Assembly: GCA_001775475.1 (NCBI GenBank)
Contig: MEWW01000005.1
Coordinates: 3,850 to 36,278 of the forward strand
Direction of reading: 5' to 3'
Length of the DNA stretch: 32,429 nucleotides
From: Candidatus Adlerbacteria bacterium RIFCSPHIGHO2_12_FULL_53_18
GTDB taxonomy: Bacteria; Patescibacteriota; Minisyncoccia; Phycocordibacterales; SBAW01
Under the pieces are notes generated by a model. That model ran no database searches and was not told the origin of the DNA. It was given only the letters and a program-made list of their open reading frames with translations. Below are positions 1 through 7,061 of the stretch, in pieces. Each line of letters opens with the position of its first letter. Within the stretch, counting starts at the first letter, position 1. The translations under genes and the position numbers were made by a program.

Positions 1-2
1 CC

Positions 3-554
3 ACTCTTGCCGTGCTGGGCCCCCTCGATGCCTTTTTTGCCCAAGCAACCGTTGCGGCATTTATGGCATGTCTCCTTTTAATCCCCATGTTGTTTATAGA
101 GTTGTGGCGCTTTGCAGCGCCAGCGCTTACAGCCCGCGAGCGCCCCGCGCTCGCGGGCGGGCTCCTCGGCTCCCTGTTTCTCTCCGCCTTTGGCGCCTAC
201 TTTGCCTACGTCGTCTTAGTGCCGGTTATGTTTAATGAGCTCTTTGTCTTTGTGCCTGCAGGCGTTGAGGCAATTTTTAACCTCCAAAAAGTTGTGTCGC
301 TCGTCGCAGGCTTTATCCTTGGCTGTGCGCTTATCTTCCTCCTGCCCTTGTTTATGATTCTCCTTACCTATATCGGCCTTATCCCGGCGCGTTTATGGGC
401 CGCATACGCCCGCCCCGCCGTGTTGCTGGTCCTTATCGTATCTGCGATAATTACTCCAGACGGCAGCGGGGTGGGGATGATCTTACTTTCAATCCCTATT
501 GCCGCACTGTATGCAGCAGGGTACGCAGGAGCAGAATTAACAACTAATAAATAA
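3..554 (+). CDS. tatC: Sec-independent translocase TatC, 5' truncated by window edge
   Basis: TatC is the multi-spanning membrane subunit of the twin-arginine translocase that recognises Tat signal peptides. The frame is open to the first base, and the GTG at 12 is probably internal. The visible residues match the second half of the family: a stretch like the periplasmic loop (GPLDAFFAQ), then the hydrophobic segment ending IELWRFAAPAL followed by basic/acidic TARERPAL, and several more membrane helices up to about residue 170. About 183 codons are present against roughly 250 in a full TatC, so about 60-70 residues are missing upstream. The next gene, tatA, starts 3 nt after the stop, as in a tatC-tatA operon. 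Order C-A is less usual than A-B-C, but both occur. Confidence 0.93.
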   Translation, partial: TLAVLGPLDAFFAQATVAAFMACLLLIPMLFIELWRFAAPALTARERPALAGGLLGSLFLSAFGAYFAYVVLVPVMFNELFVFVPAGVEAIFNLQKVVSLVAGFILGCALIFLLPLFMILLTYIGLIPARLWAAYARPAVLLVLIVSAIITPDGSGVGMILLSIPIAALYAAGYAGAELTTNK

Positions 555-557
555 CAT

Positions 558-740
558 ATGTTTGGCTTAGGTATACCAGAAATCATATTGATAGCGCTCG
601 CGGTCGGGATACTCTTCTTCGGCAGCAAAAAAATCCTCGAGCTCTCGCGTGCCGCAGGCCGCGTCTCGGGTGAGTTTAAGAAGGGCAGGGCGGATATAGA
701 AAAAGAACTCAAGATGGGCGAGGAAGAAACAAAAAGCTAG
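558..740 (+). CDS. tatA: Sec-independent translocase subunit TatA/E
   Basis: Small single-span pore-forming partner of TatC. The 60 residues show the full TatA pattern: a very short N-terminus (MFGLGIPE), a hydrophobic helix (residues 8-20), the hinge FGSKKILEL (FGPKK in most homologues), then an amphipathic basic/acidic helix and a charged tail. The conserved Phe-Gly just before the hinge is present. It sits 3 nt after tatC and ends right before the next start. No tatB-like second copy is visible, which suggests a minimal TatAC system. Confidence 0.95.
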   Translation: MFGLGIPEIILIALAVGILFFGSKKILELSRAAGRVSGEFKKGRADIEKELKMGEEETKS

Positions 741-1001
741 ATGAATTGGCGAAGGTTATTTAGACGCACTGGGAGTGCTATAAACGAGCGACGGCGCACG
801 CTTATAAAACTTGCCGCTTTTGGCGGAGCGACATTTATCTTGGGTAAAGTGTTGGGGCCCTCCCTAAACCTTTTTGGCGGCAATATTGCAGAAGGCGAGA
901 TAACGGAGTTTAAAAACTTTCGTGTGGTCGACAACGACGAAGAGCTTGGCTTTTACGACAAGGTCGGCAACGAGATTTTGATTATTGAAAAAGAAAGTTG
1001 A
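741..1001 (+). CDS. Small protein with twin-arginine signal-like N-terminus, possible Tat substrate
   Basis: 86-residue protein of unknown family. Residues 17-23 read RRRTLIK, close to the Tat consensus (S/T)RRxFLK with R18-R19 as the pair, followed by a mild hydrophobic stretch rich in Gly/Ala (residues 24-38). The remaining ~45 residues are polar and acidic (EITEFKNFRVV... DNDEELGFYDK) with no Cys, His cluster or recognisable cofactor motif. It starts at the base following the tatA stop, so it is almost certainly translated with tatAC. The sequence shows the motif; that it is exported by the neighbouring Tat machinery is inference. It could instead be a membrane-anchored Tat accessory protein. 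Confidence 0.75.
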   Translation: MNWRRLFRRTGSAINERRRTLIKLAAFGGATFILGKVLGPSLNLFGGNIAEGEITEFKNFRVVDNDEELGFYDKVGNEILIIEKES

Positions 1002-1004
1002 TAT

Positions 1005-1568
1005 ATGCGCATCTCACGAAGTCGCATCGACATGGAGGGCGCGCGCCTCGATATCGGGGGCAAGCATACAATCTGGATACCGGCTGGTGCTATGACGGCG
1101 CGCGCTACGAGCCCCGCAGGGACAAGCATCTATGACTCCGGCACCAGCGACGTTACCATTACAACACTTGCGTTTGACACCACCACCCAGGAGTACGCGC
1201 ACTTTCACGTAGGGATGCCAAAGGGCTGGAACGAAAGCACGGTCACCTTTATTCCTTACTGGACAAACACGGCCGGCGCTTCAACCCAGACGGTCGTGTG
1301 GTCTCTTGCGGGCCGCGCTTTGGGAGACAGCGATGCGATAAACGGCGCCTTCGGCACCGTGCAGACCTCAACTGACACCTGGCTGGCGCAGAATGACCTC
1401 CACATCGGGCCAGAGTCTGCGGCTATCACGATCGGCAACACTCCGGCTGAGAATGACCTGGTGGTGTTTGAGGTGAGCCGCGTCGTCGGCTCCGACACCA
1501 TGGCGGGTGACGCGCTGCTCATTGGCATCAAGCTCTTCTACACCATAACCACGTTCGCCGATAATTAA
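1005..1568 (+). CDS. Phage-structural-like beta-rich protein
   Basis: 187 residues, no signal peptide or membrane segment, rich in Thr, Ser, Ala and aromatic beta-strand patterns. Segments such as WIPAGAMTAR, FDTTTQEYAHF, MPKGWNEST and GSDTMAGDALLIGIKLFYT are ones I associate with a family found beside tail genes in phages and prophages of proteobacteria and in metagenomic viruses. The match is from memory of the pattern, not from a search. It starts 3 nt after the preceding Tat-signal protein and is followed 16 nt later by another phage-like protein. It could be a prophage remnant or a domesticated tail or adhesion protein. Confidence 0.7.
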   Translation: MRISRSRIDMEGARLDIGGKHTIWIPAGAMTARATSPAGTSIYDSGTSDVTITTLAFDTTTQEYAHFHVGMPKGWNESTVTFIPYWTNTAGASTQTVVWSLAGRALGDSDAINGAFGTVQTSTDTWLAQNDLHIGPESAAITIGNTPAENDLVVFEVSRVVGSDTMAGDALLIGIKLFYTITTFADN

Positions 1569-1584
1569 ACAACCGCCATCATTT

Positions 1585-2220
1585 ATGTTCAGAGTGAATC
1601 AGCTCAACGGGTTTGGGGTGGGGGCGGCGAAATCCATCTCGACTGCCAATACGGCGTCATGGAATGGAGCAAGCTCAACTATTACCATTCCGTCAGAAAA
1701 GTGGGCGGGAGACCTGTGCATTATTTTCAATTACGCCCAAGGCGGCACTCCCGCGACCGTCGTTCCCTCGGGCTTCACGAGCCTTGCCAATACATCCGGC
1801 TCCAACATCAAAATTATAGCGTCCGGTAAAGTGCTGAGCGGTTCTGAGACGACAGTGACCGGGATGACTGGTGACAATGATCAGGGTTGGGCGTGTCAAT
1901 TATTCCGACCAACCGGCTTTGCGTTCTCGACATTCCCCGTGAATAGCTTGGTCTCAAGCAGTACGTCGGGCGATCCGCCAGCATTGACGGTAAGTGCGTC
2001 CGGTGCGGCGGTGCCGATTATCGTGCTTGCCCAAGCGCGGAGCAATACAGGAGGGTATACTATAGTTGATAGTCCCGTAATGACCCAAATTGGCGGCGAT
2101 ACTGCCCCGCAGGCTTTTTATACGATCTACGATTCAGGCGACACGCCACAAGATCACTCGCTCGATATGCCAGATGCTGGCAACCACAATCTCATACATG
2201 CCTTTTATCTAACATTCTAG
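1585..2220 (+). CDS. Phage tail/fibre-like protein of unknown function
   Basis: 211-residue beta-rich protein lacking signal peptide or membrane helix. The N-terminus (FRVNQLNGFGVG) and segments such as ITIPSEKWAGDLCII, VVPSGFTSLAN and LSGSETTVTGM resemble tail-fibre or capsid-decoration proteins in which Ser/Thr/Gly-rich strands alternate. I do not recognise a named family with certainty. It follows the previous phage-like gene by 16 nt in the same direction, so the two are probably a unit. Its stop codon TAG (2218-2220) abuts REP hairpin 1, which may act as a 3' end structure for this operon. No integrase, terminase or portal gene is visible nearby. Confidence 0.65.
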   Translation: MFRVNQLNGFGVGAAKSISTANTASWNGASSTITIPSEKWAGDLCIIFNYAQGGTPATVVPSGFTSLANTSGSNIKIIASGKVLSGSETTVTGMTGDNDQGWACQLFRPTGFAFSTFPVNSLVSSSTSGDPPALTVSASGAAVPIIVLAQARSNTGGYTIVDSPVMTQIGGDTAPQAFYTIYDSGDTPQDHSLDMPDAGNHNLIHAFYLTF

Positions 2221-2250
2221 TAATGAACGACTTCGTAAGTCGCACATTAC
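2220..2250. repeat. REP hairpin 1
   Basis: Palindromic element: GTAATG (2220-2225) pairs with CATTAC (2245-2250), and CGACTT (2228-2233) pairs with AAGTCG (2237-2242), around a CGT loop, with one 2-nt internal mismatch. The element supplies the TAA stop of the convergent RayT gene (2247-2249) and begins at the last base of the upstream phage-like gene, so it separates two convergent genes. Confidence 0.85.
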
Positions 2251-2888
2251 TCCAGGAGGAACGATTGTACACCTTCCAACTCGACATCTTTTAGATACGA
2301 GGCAAGTGCTTGTTCGTAGTTGCCGAAGACGTCTTTGAATAGGGTAGTGGTAATGACCGAAGGAAAATTCTTTTTGCCGCAGTAGTCGAGGTAGCTCGAC
2401 CAGCGATATTGTCTTAGGTGTGTAAGCGCGCGAGCGGCGCTTGCAATGCGCCGCTCGCGCCACGCCGCTGTTTCTTTAAGCATGTGGAGCGGGTTAAGGT
2501 GCAGGTAGTGCAAAATATGTAAAAAGTGCGCGTCTGAAGAAATGAGTACCCTTTTTGTTCTTCCTTGAAAGAGTGTGCCGCTTCGATGGTATTTCTCGTT
2601 GAAGTATTTTGCATACCCGATGTTTAACTTTCTGATGAATTTCGTAATGCCTCCATCTACTCGTTCGGAGAGCAAAAGGTGGTAATGGTTTTTCATCAGG
2701 CACCATCCGTGTATGTCTACTAATAATGAACGACTTCGTAAGTTGCTCATATTTGAACGTGATGTGTTTTGCGCCGCCTTTTCGTCATTAAATTCGAATA
2801 GGTCGTGTACAAAGCGCGCCCTATCCTGAGAGTCTTCAAAGATGGTGCGCTTGTCCACCCCGCGATTTAGCGCATGCCAGAGCTCCAT
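2247..2888 (-). CDS. REP-associated tyrosine transposase (RayT, Y1/IS200-like HUH family)
   Basis: 213-residue single-strand DNA transposase of the Y1_Tnp/TnpA_REP type. Visible landmarks are NRGVDKRTIFEDSQDRARF near the N-terminus, the HUH metal motif within CLMKNHYHLLL (H68 and H70), the helix carrying the likely nucleophile (Y92 or Y95) and the FNEKYHRSGTLFQGR segment, then HYLHLNPL. RayT proteins nick and mobilise REP hairpins. Here REP hairpins lie just before the start, across the stop and inside the gene. There is no TnpB partner, consistent with RayT rather than IS605. Residues about 47-55 are encoded by an internal REP copy in the variable linker before the HUH motif, so the protein may still be active. 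Confidence 0.93.
   Translation of the reverse strand: MELWHALNRGVDKRTIFEDSQDRARFVHDLFEFNDEKAAQNTSRSNMSNLRSRSLLVDIHGWCLMKNHYHLLLSERVDGGITKFIRKLNIGYAKYFNEKYHRSGTLFQGRTKRVLISSDAHFLHILHYLHLNPLHMLKETAAWRERRIASAARALTHLRQYRWSSYLDYCGKKNFPSVITTTLFKDVFGNYEQALASYLKDVELEGVQSFLLE
2726..2750. repeat. REP hairpin 2, inside the RayT coding sequence
   Basis: Same core as the flanking elements: 11-nt arms 2726-2736 and 2740-2750 around CGT, with one A-C mismatch and one G-T wobble. It is read in frame by RayT and adds the residues around NLRSRSL in the linker before the HUH motif. Decay of the stem (two non-Watson-Crick positions) suggests it is older or under coding constraint. Confidence 0.8.
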
Positions 2889-2899
2889 GCCTCTATTTT

Positions 2900-2930
2900 A
2901 GCATGAACGACTTCGTAAGTCGTTCATGCT
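2900..2930. repeat. REP hairpin 3, upstream of RayT
   Basis: Perfect 14-bp inverted repeat: arms 2900-2913 and 2917-2930, loop CGT at 2914-2916, core GACTTCGTAAGTC. It lies 11 bp upstream of the RayT start and 30 bp upstream of the -10 box of the divergent exported protein, so it could influence both promoters. Being the most perfect copy, it may be the most recently mobilised. Confidence 0.9.
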
Positions 2931-2960
2931 GTGCACATGGAGCGTGACGAGGAGACAGGG

Positions 2961-2966
2961 TAAAAT
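2961..2966 (+). promoter_or_regulatory. -10 box TAAAAT of a predicted leaderless transcript
   Basis: TAAAAT followed by 6 nt and then the ATG at 2973, which places the transcription start on or next to the A of the start codon. No Shine-Dalgarno fits between the box and the start. Confidence 0.6.
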
Positions 2967-2972
2967 AAGATC

Positions 2973-3920
2973 ATGCAGAAGCTCTGGCATTTTCTACAAT
3001 ACAACAACGCTATACCCATAGCGCTCTTTATCCTGTTTGGCGGCACAGGCGCGGTGTTTGCCGCAAGCCCGGAAGCGCGCGAGGCAATCATATCGTCCGA
3101 AGAAACAGTACAGAGCGTAGACAACACCTATATCGTGGGTGCCAACTTGAACAACTACAACTTCGGCCTCCGGATAGCTGACGTGCGAGAGGACGAGGAG
3201 ATGTACTACATCACCTACAGCTACAGCACTATCTCTATAGTCGACTATGTGTGGCGGGAAGTCGCGGCGACCAAGACTCTCGAGTTTTCTAAAAAGGAAC
3301 TAACGGGGCGGGACCTCGGCCTCTTTGTCGCAAAACAGTTGGGTGAGGAAATGACGGCGCAGCTTGCATACCTCACCGAAGTGCAAAAGAGTGAGCGGGA
3401 AAAGGGTGCAGCGCTCAAAGTGATTGCAACTGAGTACTCGGGCTTAATCGGTCGTATGCTGAACCCGACAGAGAAAGTGTTTGAGGGTTACGAGCCGGTG
3501 GTTGAGGAATTACCAGTTGAGAGTGGAGCTGCCGCGACAGCGCTTGCACTTCCGAACGCGACTTCTACGCCATCGCAGGTAACTGAAGAAGATATCGCGC
3601 GCATGGTGGCCGCCGCAGTGGCGCAAGCGCTCGAGGAGCAAGGTCAACTAACATCATCTACAGAAGAGTCACTGGCTCCTCCGACGGGCGAGGAGTCCGA
3701 TCCAGTTTCAGACCCAAATGCAACTACTACGCCTGTAACGACCGAGCCCGACTCGGCGTCCGCCACGACAACACCGCCTACTCCTGACCCAGACCCAGCG
3801 ACTTCAACTCCTCCAATTCCTGATCCGGAACCCGAACCAGAGCCAACTCCAGAACCAGAGCCAGAGCCGGAACCAACGCCAGAGCCCACACCAGAACCTA
3901 ACCCTGCGCCGGCAGAGTAG
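2973..3920 (+). CDS. Exported protein with Pro/Glu/Thr-rich C-terminal stalk, unknown function
   Basis: 315 residues. The N-terminus has a signal peptide (hydrophobic residues 13-29, probable signal peptidase site after AVFA at 30). Residues 31-175 form a globular part with motifs such as YIVGANLNNYNFGLRIADV and ITYSYSTISIVDYVWREV that I do not recognise as a named domain. From about residue 190 the chain becomes low complexity: Thr/Ser/Pro, then PEPEPTPEP-type repeats to the end. Such stalks usually extend through or along the cell envelope. The gene has its own predicted leaderless promoter and is divergent from RayT. No LPXTG-type sorting signal is seen at the C-terminus. Confidence 0.85.
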   Translation: MQKLWHFLQYNNAIPIALFILFGGTGAVFAASPEAREAIISSEETVQSVDNTYIVGANLNNYNFGLRIADVREDEEMYYITYSYSTISIVDYVWREVAATKTLEFSKKELTGRDLGLFVAKQLGEEMTAQLAYLTEVQKSEREKGAALKVIATEYSGLIGRMLNPTEKVFEGYEPVVEELPVESGAAATALALPNATSTPSQVTEEDIARMVAAAVAQALEEQGQLTSSTEESLAPPTGEESDPVSDPNATTTPVTTEPDSASATTTPPTPDPDPATSTPPIPDPEPEPEPTPEPEPEPEPTPEPTPEPNPAPAE

Positions 3921-3971
3921 CTTTGTTGATAAAGCCCTCCACACTATCTAACTTTGGCGCGATCCACAAGG

Positions 3972-3977
3972 TATACT
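3972..3977 (+). promoter_or_regulatory. -10 box TATACT of gap, which decides the start codon
   Basis: TATACT ends at 3977, so transcription should begin near 3984-3985. That is the second of two in-frame ATGs (3979 and 3985). The first would be upstream of the transcript start, so 3985 is the better start and gives the usual GAPDH N-terminus MVRVGINGFGRIGR. Confidence 0.65.
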
Positions 3978-3984
3978 AATGTCT

Positions 3985-5016
3985 ATGGTACGCGTTGGGA
4001 TAAACGGATTTGGCCGAATTGGCAGAGCTTTTTTTCGTGCCGTTTACTCCGAGCAAAGTCGAGGAGCGGGGGAGATTGAAATCGTTGGGATTAATGACTT
4101 GGGTGATGCCCAAAATCTCGCCTATCTTCTGCAGTATGACAGTGTGTATCGCGCTTTCCCACACAAGGTGCGTGCGGAAAACGGCGGGCTCACGGTAGGC
4201 GACAAGCGTGTGCACTTTAGCAGCGAAAAGGATCCTGCCAAACTCCCGTGGCGCGAACTTAATGTTGATGTGGTTATCGAGAGTACCGGCGTGTTTGAAA
4301 GTTATGAAAAAGCGAGTGTGCATATTATTGCGGGCGCAAAGCGGGTCGTTATTACCGCACCGGTAAAGGACGAAATGGAAGGCGCGGCAACGGTGTTGAT
4401 GGGCGTAAATGAAGAAAAACTTCAAACCTGTACCATAACCTCCAACGCCTCATGCACAACTAACGCAAGTTCGCCCCTTATCGCGATTCTTGATGAAAAG
4501 ATCGGCATAGAAAAAGCACTTTTAAACACCACCCACGCCTACACCGCAACGCAGGAGCTTGTCGACGGGCCGGTTAAGGGAACGGACCTGCGCCGCGGCC
4601 GTGCCGCGGCGCAAAACATCACGCCGTCCTCGACCGGTGCCGCGGTTGCGGTCACCAAAGCGTACGAAGCGCTTGATAAAAAGTTTGACGGCATTTCTTT
4701 GCGCGTACCGGTGGTGGCAGGCTCTATTGCCGACATCACGTTTGTGGCAAAGCGCGAGACAACGCGGGAGGAAGTAAACCAGATTCTTAAAGCCGCAGCA
4801 CTTGAGGAGCGCTGGAAAGGGATTTTTGATGCAAGCGAGGAGCAGCTGGTCTCCTCCGACATCATCGGCAACCCGCATGCATCAATAGCCGACCTCTCGA
4901 TGACGCGCGTTATCGGCAACCTGGTTAAGGTTTTGGGTTGGTACGACAACGAGATGGGGTACGCACACACACTCGTACGGCACGTAAAAGCAGCCGGTTC
5001 TTATATCAAGGTTTAA
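3985..5016 (+). CDS. gap: Glyceraldehyde-3-phosphate dehydrogenase, type I
   Basis: 343 residues from the chosen ATG. It converts glyceraldehyde 3-phosphate, NAD+ and phosphate to 1,3-bisphosphoglycerate in cytosolic glycolysis. The Rossmann start VGINGFGRIGR is at the N-terminus. Asp in the GINDLGDA loop indicates NAD preference. The catalytic Cys is C157 in SNASCTTN, and the general-base His is H184 in NTTHAYT. The C-terminal WYDNEMGY motif is intact. Length matches the family. It is followed by rpiB (12 nt gap), rpe and transketolase, forming a sugar-phosphate block. An in-frame ATG 6 nt upstream is less likely (see the -10 box). No pgk is in the window. Confidence 0.97.
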   Translation: MVRVGINGFGRIGRAFFRAVYSEQSRGAGEIEIVGINDLGDAQNLAYLLQYDSVYRAFPHKVRAENGGLTVGDKRVHFSSEKDPAKLPWRELNVDVVIESTGVFESYEKASVHIIAGAKRVVITAPVKDEMEGAATVLMGVNEEKLQTCTITSNASCTTNASSPLIAILDEKIGIEKALLNTTHAYTATQELVDGPVKGTDLRRGRAAAQNITPSSTGAAVAVTKAYEALDKKFDGISLRVPVVAGSIADITFVAKRETTREEVNQILKAAALEERWKGIFDASEEQLVSSDIIGNPHASIADLSMTRVIGNLVKVLGWYDNEMGYAHTLVRHVKAAGSYIKV

Positions 5017-5028
5017 CCTTGCTACGTT

Positions 5029-5469
5029 ATGAAAATATACCTTGCCTCTGACCACGCCGGATACGAACTCAAAGAAGCTCTAACGCCGTTTTTGCGCGAG
5101 CGCGGGTTTGAGGTTGAGGATGTAGGGCCAACCGTGTTTGATCCGGAAGACGATTACCCCGATTACATCCTCCCTATGGCCGCAAAAGTGGCTGAAGACA
5201 AGGGTTCTTTCGGGATTGGGATCGGGGCATCGGGACAAGGAGAGGCCATGGTTGCAAATCGAATCAAAGGGGTGCGTGCTGCCGTGTACTACGGATCCCA
5301 AGATAACATCTTGACATTATCGCGCGAGCATAACGATGCCAATATTTTATGTTTAGGCGCGCGCTTTATGTCTATAGAGGAAGCGAAAGGCGCGGTGCTG
5401 CTATGGCTTCAAACTCCATTTAGTGGCGAGGAGCGGCACGCGCGCCGCATCAAGAAAATCGACGGCTGA
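5029..5469 (+). CDS. rpiB: Ribose-5-phosphate isomerase B (RpiB/LacAB family), Glu-type active site
   Basis: 146 residues, normal length for RpiB, which interconverts ribose 5-phosphate and ribulose 5-phosphate. It opens with MKIYLASDHAGYELK, where H9 is part of the phosphate/substrate site, and has SREHNDANILCLGAR later. The position usually holding the catalytic Cys (GxxxCGTG in E. coli) reads GIGIGASGQGE, so the Cys is absent and E72 is available as base. This is the arrangement known from Mycobacterium tuberculosis RpiB, which uses a Glu in that loop. Function is therefore probably retained. It sits between gap and rpe, with a 2-nt gap to the latter. Confidence 0.93.
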   Translation: MKIYLASDHAGYELKEALTPFLRERGFEVEDVGPTVFDPEDDYPDYILPMAAKVAEDKGSFGIGIGASGQGEAMVANRIKGVRAAVYYGSQDNILTLSREHNDANILCLGARFMSIEEAKGAVLLWLQTPFSGEERHARRIKKIDG

Positions 5470-5471
5470 GT

Positions 5472-6188
5472 ATGGTAGAGATTATTCCGGCGTCAATGCC
5501 AAAAAGTTTTGCCGAGCTCGAAGTGCTGGTCGGGCGCGTGCACGGCTTTGCAAAAAAAGTCCAGGTAGACGTGGTTGACGGCCGCTTTGCAAAGCACAGC
5601 TGGTTCTCTCCGAAGACTTGGCCGTACAAAGACCGTTCAAGTTTTGACAAAATTGTCGAAGAAGAAAAAGGGCTGCCATTTTGGGAGGAGATTACCTACG
5701 AGTTTGACCTTATGATTGAACATCCGCTTGAGGAAGTGATGAACTTTGTTCGTGCTGGTGGCACGCAGATTGTAATCCACGCAGGTGCACCCGGTGCCGC
5801 CCTGGGTCTACAAAAACTCGTAGATGTGCGCCAGAGCGATGACGGCGCATTTACAATAACGACCGGGCTTGCACTTCTCCCCGATATGCAACCGGATGTG
5901 CTCGAGCAGTTTGATGCGCTTTACGATTATGTGCAGGTGATGGGCATCAACAGAGTGGGCCGCCAGGGCGAGCCGTTTGCGCCGCAGTCATTGGCGCTCA
6001 TCGAACGCCTGCGCAAACGCTACCCGGACATCACGATACAAGTAGATGGCGGCGTCACTATGGAGACCGCACGCCGGTTGGTGCAGGCGGGTGCTAACCG
6101 GCTCGTAGTGGGGCATGTGATTTTAGCTGCGGATAATCCCGAAGAGGCCTATAACGCGTTGTATACTGAAGCAAATGTCGGTCAGTGA
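5472..6188 (+). CDS. rpe: Divergent ribulose-phosphate 3-epimerase-like TIM barrel
   Basis: 238 residues, similar to the Rpe family (PF00834), which interconverts ribulose 5-phosphate and xylulose 5-phosphate. Recognisable pieces are IIPASMP at the N-terminus, VQVDVVDGRF (canonical HVDVMDGxF), FDLMIEHP (canonical DVHLMV) and IQVDGGV followed by a phosphate-binding GANRLVVG. Of the four usual metal ligands (His, Asp, His, Asp), D33 and D192 remain, while the two His positions are Q31 and D79. The context (rpiB before, transketolase overlapping by 14 nt) supports an Rpe role, perhaps with altered metal coordination. A related sugar-phosphate epimerase such as an allulose-phosphate type is the main alternative. 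Confidence 0.85.
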   Translation: MVEIIPASMPKSFAELEVLVGRVHGFAKKVQVDVVDGRFAKHSWFSPKTWPYKDRSSFDKIVEEEKGLPFWEEITYEFDLMIEHPLEEVMNFVRAGGTQIVIHAGAPGAALGLQKLVDVRQSDDGAFTITTGLALLPDMQPDVLEQFDALYDYVQVMGINRVGRQGEPFAPQSLALIERLRKRYPDITIQVDGGVTMETARRLVQAGANRLVVGHVILAADNPEEAYNALYTEANVGQ

Positions 6189-7059
6189 CAAAGAAGTAGA
6201 AGTAATAGCAGAAAAGGCGCTGCAGATAAGGGAGACTATTATCGAGATGCTTGTGGCGGCCGGCTCCGGCCACACTGCAGGGCCCCTGGGCATGGCGGAT
6301 ATCTTTGCCGCCTTCTATTTTCATATTCTCAAGCACGACCCCAAGAACCCCGCATGGGAAGAGCGCGACCGCATGTTTCTTAGTAACGGCCACATCACAC
6401 CGGTGAGATACGCCGCTATGGCGCATGCCGGCTACTTTCCGGTTGAAGAATGTTTAACCCTGCGCAAGTTCGGCACTCGCCTGCAGGGCCACCCCGAGCG
6501 CGAGCGGTTGCCCGGCGTTGAAACAACCTCGGGGCCACTTGGGTCGGGCTTGGGGCAGGCTGCCGGTTATGCGTACGGTGCGCGGATGGACGGCAAAAAA
6601 TTTCGAGTGTATGGGCTCATGAGCGATGGCGAGCAAGATGCCGGAGCCACGTGGGAGGCGGCGATGTTTGCAGGCGCCAACAAACTCTCAAACCTCACAG
6701 CCGTTATGGACCGAAACAATATACAGATAAACGGCATGACGGAAAATGTCATGCCGCTTGAAAATATCGCGAAGAAGTACGAGGCCTTTAACTGGCATGT
6801 TATCGAGGTAGACGGCCACAACATCGAGGCGTTTTGCGACGCGGTAGACGAGGCGAAGGCAATATATGAGAAGCCGACCATCATTATTGCGCACACAATC
6901 CCCGGCAAAGGCATTAAAGAAATTGAGTTCGACTACCGCTGGCATGGCGCGCCTCCCGGCAAAGGCCCGACCGACAAGATCCCGGCAGAAAAACAAGGAG
7001 AGTACTTCTTAAAAGAACTGCGCACGCTGAGGGGCAAAATAAAAAGCGAGCACGAATAA
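6175..7059 (+). CDS. tktA: Transketolase, N-terminal subunit (TPP-binding)
   Basis: 294 residues corresponding to the first half of transketolase. It binds thiamine diphosphate through GSGHTAGPLG, the HPE motif (LQGHPERERLPG), the TTSGPLGSGLGQAAG segment and the diphosphate/metal motif SDGEQDAGATWEAAM...MDRNN. It transfers two-carbon ketol units in the non-oxidative pentose-phosphate pathway. The start overlaps the end of the rpe-like gene by 14 nt, implying translational coupling. The C-terminal half is a separate gene 2 nt downstream. Two-gene transketolases are known in archaea, several bacteria and many CPR genomes, so this is not a frameshift: each half has its own stop, start and spacing. 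Confidence 0.95.
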   Translation: MSVSDKEVEVIAEKALQIRETIIEMLVAAGSGHTAGPLGMADIFAAFYFHILKHDPKNPAWEERDRMFLSNGHITPVRYAAMAHAGYFPVEECLTLRKFGTRLQGHPERERLPGVETTSGPLGSGLGQAAGYAYGARMDGKKFRVYGLMSDGEQDAGATWEAAMFAGANKLSNLTAVMDRNNIQINGMTENVMPLENIAKKYEAFNWHVIEVDGHNIEAFCDAVDEAKAIYEKPTIIIAHTIPGKGIKEIEFDYRWHGAPPGKGPTDKIPAEKQGEYFLKELRTLRGKIKSEHE

Positions 7060-7061
7060 CT

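Noticed and set aside
2247-2888. IS200/IS605 insertion sequence
   Set aside because: No TnpB gene, and the flanks are REP hairpins; the RayT type of Y1 transposase fits better.
3644-3889. Minus-strand open frame coding Gly/Ser/Val repeats
   Set aside because: It is the antisense of the Pro/Glu repeat tail of the exported protein at 2973-3920; repetitive codons keep the opposite frame open.
3780-3915. Short tandem repeats resembling a repeat array
   Set aside because: They are coding repeats of Pro-Glu/Pro-Thr codons, not a CRISPR; no spaced identical repeats or cas genes occur in the window.
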